A stretch of 64,000 nucleotides of DNA from Paenibacillus sp. FSL K6-0276 (GTDB lineage Bacteria; Bacillota; Bacilli; Paenibacillales; Paenibacillaceae). Location: assembly GCF_037977235.1 (NCBI RefSeq), contig NZ_CP150276.1, positions 1,364,001-1,428,000 of the forward strand, read 5' to 3'. The notes under the pieces are model-generated. The model saw only the letters and a list, made by a program, of their open reading frames with translations, was not told the origin of the DNA and did no database searches. A program made the position numbers and the translations under genes. Of this stretch, positions 34,961 through 42,578 are shown piece by piece; position 1 is the stretch's first letter, and each line of letters begins with the position of its first letter.

Positions 34961-34999
34961 GAAGAAGAGATGGAGAAGTTTCCATTTCTTCTTTTTTTA
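34961..34999 (+). terminator. Terminator after the DsbA-family gene
   Basis: GAAGAAGAGATGG pairs imperfectly with CCATTTCTTC, followed by seven T. It overlaps the end of the convergent acetyltransferase gene. Confidence 0.7.
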
Positions 35000-35515
35000 G
35001 TTCCGAAACTCTGCTCTTGTTAATTCATAATCAATAGAAGATTGCCATTCTCCAAGTTGGTTTTTCCACGAATTCAAATGAAGGGCAACTTTACGAAAGC
35101 CAATGTTCTCATATACATGCTGAGCTCTTGAATTCTTGGCGTTGGTATCGAGAACGATTGTGCGATAGCCCATATTCACAAATAAGAAGTTAATCAACAT
35201 GGTTAAAAATACAGTTCCAAAGCCTTTATCCTGTTCATTAGAATCACAGATTTTGATGCCAATTTCTGCAGTGCCGCCGGCAATGGTTCTGTAATTCATT
35301 TCTCCTGATGGGACACCATCGATGTCCAGTATCAAGCGGCGATTAAGATCGGTGTCAGTTAGAAGGTTTTGCAATATATCCTGCTCTGTGCAGCCGATGC
35401 CATTAGGAAAACCGGCATGTGCCATAAGCTTTCCATCGTTCCACCAACTGCATAAGAGGGGGACATCATTTGCTGTTGCATTGCGTATGACTAAATTTCC
35501 ATTCTCTATATACAT
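34997..35515 (-). CDS. GNAT-family N-acetyltransferase (RimJ/RimL type)
   Basis: This 172-residue acetyltransferase shows LVIRNATANDVPLLCSWWND at the N-terminus, a central YRTIAGGTAEIGIKICDS strand, DKGFGTVFLTMLI for acetyl-CoA binding and AQHVYENIGFRKV. The start at 35515 is preferred because GAGGA lies at the right distance; in-frame ATG codons at 35530 and 35563 are alternatives. Substrate is unknown. It is convergent with the DsbA-family gene. Confidence 0.85.
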   Translation of the reverse strand: MYIENGNLVIRNATANDVPLLCSWWNDGKLMAHAGFPNGIGCTEQDILQNLLTDTDLNRRLILDIDGVPSGEMNYRTIAGGTAEIGIKICDSNEQDKGFGTVFLTMLINFLFVNMGYRTIVLDTNAKNSRAQHVYENIGFRKVALHLNSWKNQLGEWQSSIDYELTRAEFRN

Positions 35516-35613
35516 AAATTCCTCATCCATTCCTTTGAATTTCATGAAGAGCTTAACATACACACGATTTCACCTGGAATGGAGAGTTCATATTAAATCA
35601 AGTTTTACACACT

Positions 35614-35661
35614 AAAAAGACAAGCGCCCCCGAATCCATCCGGGAATGCTCGTCTTTTTAA
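35614..35661. terminator. Bidirectional terminator between ohyA and the acetyltransferase
   Basis: AAAAAGAC with AGCG and CCCCG on the left pair with CGGG, GCT and GTCTTTTT on the right. It lies just past the ohyA stop. Confidence 0.85.
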
Positions 35662-35668
35662 GATATGT

Positions 35669-37249
35669 TTATCTAAAAGAAGTGATAAAGCTTGTGAACA
35701 AGGTGCGGACATCGTACTGATGCTGATTAATTGGCTCGATAGGCCGGTTAATGCCAAGCAGTGTGTATACTGCAGTTCTGGCTGCTCTGATAGAGTATTC
35801 TTCCGTGAATACAACATCATCTGGAATTTCACAATATTGTCCAACGAAAGCAAGGTTAGTAGAGCCTTCAGGAACTACTTTAGGTCGGTCACTGTTTAAT
35901 CTAGGCATGAATTGTGAAGTGATATAAGGCATCATACATGGAATACAGTTAGCAGTTGCCATGATCTCGTCCTTATGTTCTTCAAAATGAAGATGACCGA
36001 TTAATTCTTCCATAATTTCTTCTCCGGTACATTCGCTCATTTTCTTCTTCACGAAGTCTCCTACGTTGTCAGGGTACAAACCGTAGCCCCAGAATACTTT
36101 CACATGCTCCGGTTGATTGCGGAAATGCGGTTGGAAAGCTAAGACAACGGACATCAACCAGCTCGAATCTTTAAAGGTAACCAATGCGCCAGTACCTGCA
36201 CGATTGCGAGTGAATTTCTCCATCAGATCGAAGAATTTGGAATCTTGGAAGGTCACGGTAAAGGACTCCCATTTCGAACCATCTACATGATCATCGAAGG
36301 AGGATGGATTGCCGAGACCTGGTTTTTTGGCGGCGATGTTCTCCCATAATTTCCATGAGCTACCCTTTCCGTTGAGACGTGGGGCAGAGGTCATAGATCC
36401 AAGGCTGGAGCCTTCGGTCATAGAGCCGTTCGTGACGATTACAATATCGTCTTCGCTTATGTTAGTAACGTCTGGGGCACCTTGGCGTAGGACGTTCATT
36501 TGGGTTACGGTAATGCCATCTCCGTCTTTGAACTGCAGGTCAGTTACTGTACATTTCAGTGTAAAGTCTACACCGAAGCCTTCGAGATATTTGTGCATTG
36601 GTAAGATGATGGAATCATACTGGTTATAAGGAGTGCGTGTTACGCCTTCCAGGGTTTGAATTCTTGGGAACTCATGAACGAAGCGAATCATATATCGTTT
36701 AAGCTCTACTGCGCTATGCCAAGGTTGGAAGGCGAAAGTAGTAGCCCACATGTACCAGAAGTTCGTGGTGAAAAAGTGTGGACCAAACCAGTCATTAATC
36801 CGGGCTTTTCCCATTTTTTCTTCCGGTGTAATGATCAATTTACCCATCGCAAGCCGGTCAGCCATATCGAAGCCCATGGATAATACATCTTCCACCTCGC
36901 CGTTACGGTTAACGAGTCTAGCGTTGGCGTGTGTTGGATTGGCGGTATCGAATTCTATAATCTCTTCTCTAACGGATTTCTCAGGATGGTCGAGGGAGGG
37001 AATCGAAATGAGTAAATCCCATGTATTCTCATAGGTCTCATCGTTGAGCATCCGGCCACCGCGAATGACATAACCGTGCTCAGCGTCACCTGCGCCGTCG
37101 TTGCTGCCACCGAGAATCTTCATCTCTTCAATAATGTGAATGTTTTGTCCCGGAAAGTCACAGTCTCTGACCAGGTAAGCCGCGCCCGCTAAGGATGCAA
37201 TTCCGCTACCGACAAAATAAACCTGTTTATTACCGTACTCTTTTTTCAC
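35669..37249 (-). CDS. ohyA: Oleate hydratase (MCRA family)
   Basis: This 526-residue FAD-dependent enzyme adds water to the cis-9 double bond of oleic acid, giving 10-hydroxystearate, and is linked to handling of host or environmental unsaturated fatty acids. Seen are the dinucleotide fold YFVGSGIASLAGAAYLVRD, the conserved GGRMLNDETYENTWDLL, NFWYMWATTFAFQPWHSAVE and near the end FVGQYCEIPDDVVFTEEYS. GTG at 37249 is chosen since GGAGG lies eight bases before it; TTG 37264 would overlap that site. A TetR regulator and a membrane protein lie upstream on the same strand. Confidence 0.93.
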   Translation of the reverse strand: MKKEYGNKQVYFVGSGIASLAGAAYLVRDCDFPGQNIHIIEEMKILGGSNDGAGDAEHGYVIRGGRMLNDETYENTWDLLISIPSLDHPEKSVREEIIEFDTANPTHANARLVNRNGEVEDVLSMGFDMADRLAMGKLIITPEEKMGKARINDWFGPHFFTTNFWYMWATTFAFQPWHSAVELKRYMIRFVHEFPRIQTLEGVTRTPYNQYDSIILPMHKYLEGFGVDFTLKCTVTDLQFKDGDGITVTQMNVLRQGAPDVTNISEDDIVIVTNGSMTEGSSLGSMTSAPRLNGKGSSWKLWENIAAKKPGLGNPSSFDDHVDGSKWESFTVTFQDSKFFDLMEKFTRNRAGTGALVTFKDSSWLMSVVLAFQPHFRNQPEHVKVFWGYGLYPDNVGDFVKKKMSECTGEEIMEELIGHLHFEEHKDEIMATANCIPCMMPYITSQFMPRLNSDRPKVVPEGSTNLAFVGQYCEIPDDVVFTEEYSIRAARTAVYTLLGINRPIEPINQHQYDVRTLFTSFITSFR

Positions 37250-37382
37250 AATGGTCGCCTCCAAGTTGTTGTTGAAATAATCACACTCTTAATGTAAACC
37301 AACTCCAATTTTGAAGGTATAATCAAACCTTTTAGAGTGTATGGATTTTAGTCATTACGGTCCATATGTCTAGTTTTTAGAC

Positions 37383-37418
37383 AAAAAAAACCGCTGAACC
37401 CAAAGGTTACAACGGTTT
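37383..37418 (-). terminator. Terminator after the tetR-like gene, upstream of ohyA
   Basis: On the minus strand AACCG and GTAACC pair with GGGTT and CGGTT, followed by eight T. It overlaps the tetR stop, so ohyA is expected to have its own promoter in 37265-37382. Confidence 0.82.
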
Positions 37419-37976
37419 GTTCTCATATTTATGCAATGCTTTCAAAAAGTTACCCTCAATCAGCACGTTGAGCTTCTCAATGATATGATTCGGCGGTTCT
37501 TTCATCCTATCTCTCATCCACTGAATGACGAGGCCTGTGAAGGCCAGTGTATAGAAGTTGGCAATGAAATGTTTATCTTCGTGGCTAACCTCCATCCCAG
37601 CGGACAGTTCGTTTATGACACCCATAATGAGGTCATTCGTCACTTCGTATAGATACGCATCCAGGTGATTTCTACCCAGTGAATTCAATGTGTTGCAGCA
37701 AAAGGTTTTATTTCGTTCGATGTAGCAGAAGATTCTATAAAAACCATCCGTCCACGTGCTATAGCTACGATACTGTGCGATGCTTTCTACAGCCTCGGTC
37801 TTATAGATCCAACCCAGTAAATCAAATATATCCTGAAAATGATAATAGAAGGTTTGTCTATTTAGTCCGCAATGGTCCACGAGCTGTTTGACTGTAATCT
37901 TATTTAGTGACGTATGTTCCATTAGTTCTTTCAAGGAATGGGACAGTGCATTTTTGGTGAGAAAAGAATTGGACAA
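37407..37976 (-). CDS. TetR/AcrR-family transcriptional regulator
   Basis: This 189-residue protein has a TetR helix-turn-helix (LNKITVKQLVDHCGLNRQTF then YYHFQDIFDLLGWIYKTE) and a C-terminal domain of the DhaS-like type with FYRIFCYIERNKTFCCNTL. It is the nearest regulator to oleate hydratase and may respond to fatty acids, but this is context only. A 7-base inverted pair (ACACTCT at 37283 and AGAGTGT at 37334) lies upstream of ohyA, too widely spaced for a typical TetR operator. It starts 19 bases after the membrane protein gene. Confidence 0.88.
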   Translation of the reverse strand: MSNSFLTKNALSHSLKELMEHTSLNKITVKQLVDHCGLNRQTFYYHFQDIFDLLGWIYKTEAVESIAQYRSYSTWTDGFYRIFCYIERNKTFCCNTLNSLGRNHLDAYLYEVTNDLIMGVINELSAGMEVSHEDKHFIANFYTLAFTGLVIQWMRDRMKEPPNHIIEKLNVLIEGNFLKALHKYENKPL

Positions 37977-37995
37977 CGATCTATCACCTCTCCAT

Positions 37996-38391
37996 TCAAG
38001 CTTTCGGCCACTGCTTAACCAGCAGACGAATACCTTCCGCTAATAAACCAAGTGCAAATCCGCCACATGAAAAAAAGAAAAATGCTAGGAATCCCGCGAG
38101 ATCCTCCCAACCGGACATCTCTCTGTAGGTGTAGCTTAGCATAATTACCGAACCGATAATTATTCCTGTTGTAGTGATTAACCAGAGTAGACGAGCTCCG
38201 AGCCAGCCTAAGGCGTTCACGATACCAGATACGACAATGGAAAAAAGTGCGAAGCGCAGCAAGAGTGTGACATCCAATGTATGAGCCATCATAACGAATC
38301 TGTGCAGAATGAAGAGCAGCCATAGAAACACACCATAAACAGCCATCCAGATAAACCAATGCTTACTTTTGGCAGCAGGCAGGAATTTCAT
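37996..38391 (-). CDS. Unrecognised four-helix membrane protein
   Basis: This 131-residue protein is strongly hydrophobic with about four membrane helices (roughly residues 12-32, 42-62, 67-87 and 98-122) and a basic C-terminal tail ending KQWPKA. No family motif was recognised. It lies 19 bases upstream of the tetR-like gene on the same strand and may be co-transcribed with it. AGGTGAGCAAGAA precedes the ATG. Confidence 0.75.
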   Translation of the reverse strand: MKFLPAAKSKHWFIWMAVYGVFLWLLFILHRFVMMAHTLDVTLLLRFALFSIVVSGIVNALGWLGARLLWLITTTGIIIGSVIMLSYTYREMSGWEDLAGFLAFFFFSCGGFALGLLAEGIRLLVKQWPKA

Positions 38392-38438
38392 TTCTTGCTC
38401 ACCTCTTTTTCCAAAGTACGAACGGTATGCAGTAGGGA

Positions 38439-38960
38439 TTACACCGAGAAAGACTCCAGTTCTTCTGCACTTTGCAGAAGATGATTCAGTAGATTCGGAA
38501 TGTCTTCCATCTGTTCCTCAGTGATTTGTCTTTTGAATCGCAGCTCGATGCAGTTATTGTAGGTTTCGCCTTCTTGACCATAAATGAAGCTTAAAGACTG
38601 TATGGGCTGGAATTCAGGTCCCCAGATCGCTTTGAGAATACTCTCGATCGCCTGACATTCAGCAGAGATATCTTCGATTTCCATGTAAAAACGTAACGAA
38701 AGATTACAGCCGGGATCCGTGTTCGGCACTTCCAATATTTCATCGCTAAGATCTTTCACAGATGAAGTGAGGAAGACTTCGGCGGTTACGTTCCTACCAG
38801 CAGTCAATTGGAAGGAAAGACTGAATTCTCTGGACATCAATGCCATATTCAGAAGGTCGGAACGATCTGTAACTACCAGAATTCCGTCCAGATTATCGTA
38901 GTCGTAGATTTGGTTCTCAAAAGCAATCTTTATATTATCGAAGACAGTAGGATGGAACAA
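38439..38960 (-). CDS. Hypothetical protein, function unknown
   Basis: A soluble, acidic protein of about 173 residues begins FHPTVFDNIKIAFENQIYDY after the start and ends in a helix (ILKAIWGPEFQPIQSL, then EEQMEDIPNLLNHLLQSAEE). No signal peptide, membrane segment or catalytic motif was recognised. TTG at 38960 fits AAGGTG six bases upstream; GTG at 38969 and a longer start at 39047 are alternatives, the last of which would overlap a terminator. The gene is well formed and stands alone. Confidence 0.7.
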   Translation of the reverse strand: MFHPTVFDNIKIAFENQIYDYDNLDGILVVTDRSDLLNMALMSREFSLSFQLTAGRNVTAEVFLTSSVKDLSDEILEVPNTDPGCNLSLRFYMEIEDISAECQAIESILKAIWGPEFQPIQSLSFIYGQEGETYNNCIELRFKRQITEEQMEDIPNLLNHLLQSAEELESFSV

Positions 38961-39013
38961 TAATGGCACCTTCTTTTGTTTATTTGTATTGTAACATGAT
39001 CTAAATAGAAGTG

Positions 39014-39051
39014 AAAAAGATGCCCAAGGACCATATGGACCGGGCATCTTT
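39014..39051. terminator. Bidirectional terminator after the minus-strand acetyltransferase
   Basis: AAAAAGATGCCC (39014-39025) pairs with GGGCATCTTT (39042-39051), with inner GGACC/GGTCC-like pairing. The T-run is strongest on the minus strand. Confidence 0.82.
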
Positions 39052-39057
39052 CGAGTG

Positions 39058-39477
39058 TTACTCCATGACCTTGAACATGCCCGTCATGCCGGGGGCGTGA
39101 TTCTGAAAGCCGTATCGTTCGTAAAAGGTATCCTTGCCATGTGATGCGAAAAGTCCGACGAAAGCGCTGGAACAACAATGAGATCGAATATAGTGTAGTA
39201 GCTGCTCAATAATGACATTACCAATGCCTTGGCCCTGAAATTCGGGAAGCACGGCTACGTCCTGAATATAAAAATACATATGTCCATCGCCGACGATCCG
39301 CCCCATACCTATAACCTTGTCTTCCTGTACAACGACCATACCATAAACCGAATGAGCCAGAGAGGCTGCGGTCATTTCCGTATTCACGTTCCCCCAACCG
39401 ACGGCTTCCCATAAGGAGGAATGCTCCTCGGTCGTAGGTAAACGTTCAATACATTCATAGTGGTGAGCTGTTGTCAT
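39058..39477 (-). CDS. GNAT-family N-acetyltransferase
   Basis: This small 139-residue acetyltransferase has VVVQEDKVIGMGRIVGDG, FYIQDVAVLPEFQGQGIGNV for acetyl-CoA binding and FYERYGFQNHAPGMTGMFKV at the C-terminus. The layout matches a widespread single-domain group with unknown substrates. It is monocistronic with its own terminator. Confidence 0.9.
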   Translation of the reverse strand: MTTAHHYECIERLPTTEEHSSLWEAVGWGNVNTEMTAASLAHSVYGMVVVQEDKVIGMGRIVGDGHMYFYIQDVAVLPEFQGQGIGNVIIEQLLHYIRSHCCSSAFVGLFASHGKDTFYERYGFQNHAPGMTGMFKVME

Positions 39478-39579
39478 AGTTAATCACCCATTCTTAGTTA
39501 AGTTATTGTAGCGATTGTAGTGTAGTAAGCTCCACTGTAATCAGCCCCTATCCGTTGAATGGGTATTATCCGTTACATA

Positions 39580-40560
39580 TCAGTTTGTCGGTGCTGGTGC
39601 GGTATATTTCAGGAATGTCTTCGGAATTGGGCTTTCGAAGGTCATTAACTCTCCCGTAGTAGGATGAATAAAAGTAAGTACACGAGCATGCAGGCCGAGG
39701 CGGCCTACCGTTTTGGTCTCTGCACCATATTTTTTGTCTCCTGCGATCGGATGGCCGATATCCGCCATATGAACACGAATCTGATTCTTGCGTCCAGTTT
39801 CAAGCTTTACCTCAAGCAAGGAGAAGTGGCGGTTCGCCTGAATGAGCTTATAATGTGTAATCGCATGTAGACCATCGCCTTCATGAGGACTGGAGTACAT
39901 TTTTAGGGTAGAGGTTTCCTTTAACCAAGAACTAACTGTACCTTCTGGTCTTTTAACGGCGCCTTCGACAAGTGCTACGTAAGAACGTTCTTTCACCGTA
40001 TCCTTCCAGGTAGTTTGCAGTGCCTGCTGGATCCGTTCGCTTTTGGCAAACATCATCACGCCAGACGTATCGCGGTCCAAGCGGTGTACGACAAAAATTC
40101 GGTTCTTCGGATTGCTGATGCGGACATGCTCCATTAGCTGGCGGTAAGCCGTTAATTCATTTTCTTCCGCAGTGGCAATTGATAGGAGTCCAGCATCCTT
40201 CTGAATAATGATTAGATCATCATCCTCATGAACGATGGTGAGTCCGATCATTTCATCTACTTGTACGGGCTTCTCTTGATCAATCGCCACGGTTTGACCT
40301 GGGTGCAATTGGAGATTATGCTGGGTGGCTACCTTACCATTCACTGCTACTTGTCCACGAGATAGGATGGATTTGATCGCATTTCGCCCTCGTCCTGTGA
40401 TGTGGCTGAGTAAGAATGGTAACAGCTCAGAAGGTTCATTTACTGTAAAAGACTTAGGCGCTGCGGGTGCTTTAACTTTATGATTAAGCTTGCCATTCGG
40501 CTTGCTGTGGGAACGAGTACCTCTTTTGGCTGTTTCTTTAGGATTTCTTCTTGAGTTCAT
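39580..40560 (-). CDS. RluA-family 23S rRNA/tRNA pseudouridine synthase
   Basis: This 326-residue enzyme isomerises uridine in RNA. A basic N-terminal tail (residues 1-40) precedes an S4-like RNA-binding domain (LPFLLSHITGRGRNAIKSIL, VAVNGKVATQHNLQL). The catalytic domain has the aspartate motif HRLDRDTSGVMMFAKS near residue 160 and the ETGRKNQIRVHMADIGHPI block. RluD, YlyB and YhcT-like paralogs cannot be separated by eye, so the target base is not assigned. It is divergent from recQ. Confidence 0.93.
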   Translation of the reverse strand: MNSRRNPKETAKRGTRSHSKPNGKLNHKVKAPAAPKSFTVNEPSELLPFLLSHITGRGRNAIKSILSRGQVAVNGKVATQHNLQLHPGQTVAIDQEKPVQVDEMIGLTIVHEDDDLIIIQKDAGLLSIATAEENELTAYRQLMEHVRISNPKNRIFVVHRLDRDTSGVMMFAKSERIQQALQTTWKDTVKERSYVALVEGAVKRPEGTVSSWLKETSTLKMYSSPHEGDGLHAITHYKLIQANRHFSLLEVKLETGRKNQIRVHMADIGHPIAGDKKYGAETKTVGRLGLHARVLTFIHPTTGELMTFESPIPKTFLKYTAPAPTN

Positions 40561-40727
40561 GACTGCATTCTCCGTCCTTTAATATTGTACTCCTCAATAT
40601 ACCATGGGCTGTTAAGAAATACTATGTGAAGGGCAGCAAGAAACGGAAAGAAGACTTCAAGAGTGTTGCTCAATACACCATTGACCGCTAAACTAAAGAT
40701 AGAAACGCCTAAGGAGTCATGAGAGAT

Positions 40728-42563
40728 ATGAAGATGCAAGCACCTACTATTGAACAGGCGCAGGCTGAGCTGCAAAAATATTACGGTTATCCAGACTTTC
40801 GGGATGGCCAGAAGAAGATTGTTCAGAACTTGCTGGAAGGTCGCGACACGCTGGGGATTTTACCTACGGGGGGCGGAAAATCGATCTGCTACCAGGTTCC
40901 TGCACTGCTGCTACCGGGGCTGACACTGGTGATATCGCCACTGATCTCACTGATGAAAGATCAGGTGGATGCTTTAACCACTGCAGGTATTCCGGCAGCT
41001 TTTATTAATAGTACATTGAGCGGAAAAGAAGTGAATGAGCGGATTCGGGCGGCCCGGCGGGGCGATCTGAAGCTGCTTTATGTCGCGCCCGAACGGCTTG
41101 AACTGGACTGGTTCCGCTTAGAGATGGCCGAATTGTCCATTTCTTGCGTGGCTGTGGATGAGGCACACTGTGTATCCCAGTGGGGTCATGATTTCCGCAC
41201 AAGCTATTTGTCGGTATCGCCATTTGTAGACGAGCTGCCAGAACGGCCTATTTTGGCTGCATTTACAGCGACGGCAACGCCAGAGGTTATGGAGGACATG
41301 GTTCGGCTGCTGCGTCTGCGCGAGCCGGGTATTTTCATGACTGGACTCGGAAGAGATAATCTAGCAATGTCCGTGCTACGTGGAGAGAACAAGCGGGAGT
41401 TCGTCATGGATTACACAGCGACGCATTCCCATCAGCCGGGCATTGTATATGCGGCTACACGCAAAGAAGTGGATGATTTATATCAAAGGTTGCAGGCTTC
41501 TGGAATAGCAGCGGGCCGCTATCACGCGGGTATGAATGATCAGGAACGGGCAGATAGCCAGGAAGGCTTTCTATATGATGATATCCGTGTCATTGTGGCT
41601 ACGAATGCTTTTGGGATGGGGATTGATAAATCTAATGTTCGGTATGTGATTCATTACAATATGCCGAAGAATATGGAAGCATATGTTCAGGAGGCTGGTC
41701 GTGCTGGTCGTGACGGTGAACCCAGTGAGTGTATCCTACTCTTTAGTGCGCAGGATATTATGACTCAGAAGTTCCTGATTGAGCAGAATCCGCAGGATAC
41801 GGACCGCAAAGCCAACGAATATCGTAAGCTTCAGCAAATGATCGATTATTGCTATACTACCCGTTGTTTACGGAGTGCTCAGCTGGATTATTTTGGTGAG
41901 GCACATGGGGACAAGTCATGCGGCATTTGCAGCTCGTGTACGGATGAACGAGAGCTCGTAGATATGACCGTAGATGCGCAGAAGATTTTCTCATGCATTC
42001 ACCGTATGCGGGAACGTTATGGTGTAGCATTGGTGGCTTCTGTGCTTAAAGGCTCTCGCAATCAAAAGGTGATGCAGTATGGTTTTGATAAGCTGCCGAC
42101 CCATGGTGCTATGTCGAGCCGGACGGAGAAGGAGATCTCGGAGAGTATCAATGTGCTCATTTCTGAAGGATATCTTGCTTTGTCGGAAGGACAATACCCC
42201 GTAGTGCGGCTCCAGCCTTTGGCTGCTGAGGTGCTGCGCGGACAGCGTGAGGTCATGCAGCGTGTGGCGCGTCCTTCACGAGCGGGCAATGCATCCGGCA
42301 CGCGAGTTCGTAGTCGCGGGCATGACTTGTCACCTTCGGCTGTCAATGAGACAGTCTTCGAGCAGCTTCGTCTTATCCGGCGGGAGCTGGCAGGCCGGGA
42401 GCATGTGCCGTCTTATATTATCTTTAATGATGCAACGCTTCGTGAGATGAGTGTGGTTTGTCCGCAGACCGAAGCGGAAATGCTGAGAGTGAAGGGTGTT
42501 GGGGAAGTGAAATACCGGAAGTACGGTAAGGCATTCCTGGAGTTTTTTCAAAATGAAATGTAG
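40728..42563 (+). CDS. recQ: ATP-dependent DNA helicase RecQ
   Basis: RecQ unwinds DNA 3' to 5' in recombination and repair. Of about 611 residues, the first 330 carry helicase motifs: GILPTGGGKSICYQVP (motif I), SPLISLMKDQVD, VDEAHCVSQWGHDF (motif II and aromatic loop), FTATATPEV and AGRAGRDGEP (motif VI). The zinc site follows (CYTTRC, then SCGICSSC), then winged helix and a single C-terminal HRDC domain (residues about 535-605). Three in-frame ATG codons compete; 40728 best fits AAGGAG at 40711-40716, but 40719 and 40734 are possible. The radical SAM gene follows after 15 bases. Confidence 0.95.
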   Translation: MKMQAPTIEQAQAELQKYYGYPDFRDGQKKIVQNLLEGRDTLGILPTGGGKSICYQVPALLLPGLTLVISPLISLMKDQVDALTTAGIPAAFINSTLSGKEVNERIRAARRGDLKLLYVAPERLELDWFRLEMAELSISCVAVDEAHCVSQWGHDFRTSYLSVSPFVDELPERPILAAFTATATPEVMEDMVRLLRLREPGIFMTGLGRDNLAMSVLRGENKREFVMDYTATHSHQPGIVYAATRKEVDDLYQRLQASGIAAGRYHAGMNDQERADSQEGFLYDDIRVIVATNAFGMGIDKSNVRYVIHYNMPKNMEAYVQEAGRAGRDGEPSECILLFSAQDIMTQKFLIEQNPQDTDRKANEYRKLQQMIDYCYTTRCLRSAQLDYFGEAHGDKSCGICSSCTDERELVDMTVDAQKIFSCIHRMRERYGVALVASVLKGSRNQKVMQYGFDKLPTHGAMSSRTEKEISESINVLISEGYLALSEGQYPVVRLQPLAAEVLRGQREVMQRVARPSRAGNASGTRVRSRGHDLSPSAVNETVFEQLRLIRRELAGREHVPSYIIFNDATLREMSVVCPQTEAEMLRVKGVGEVKYRKYGKAFLEFFQNEM

Positions 42564-42578
42564 AAAAGGTCGTGTAGC

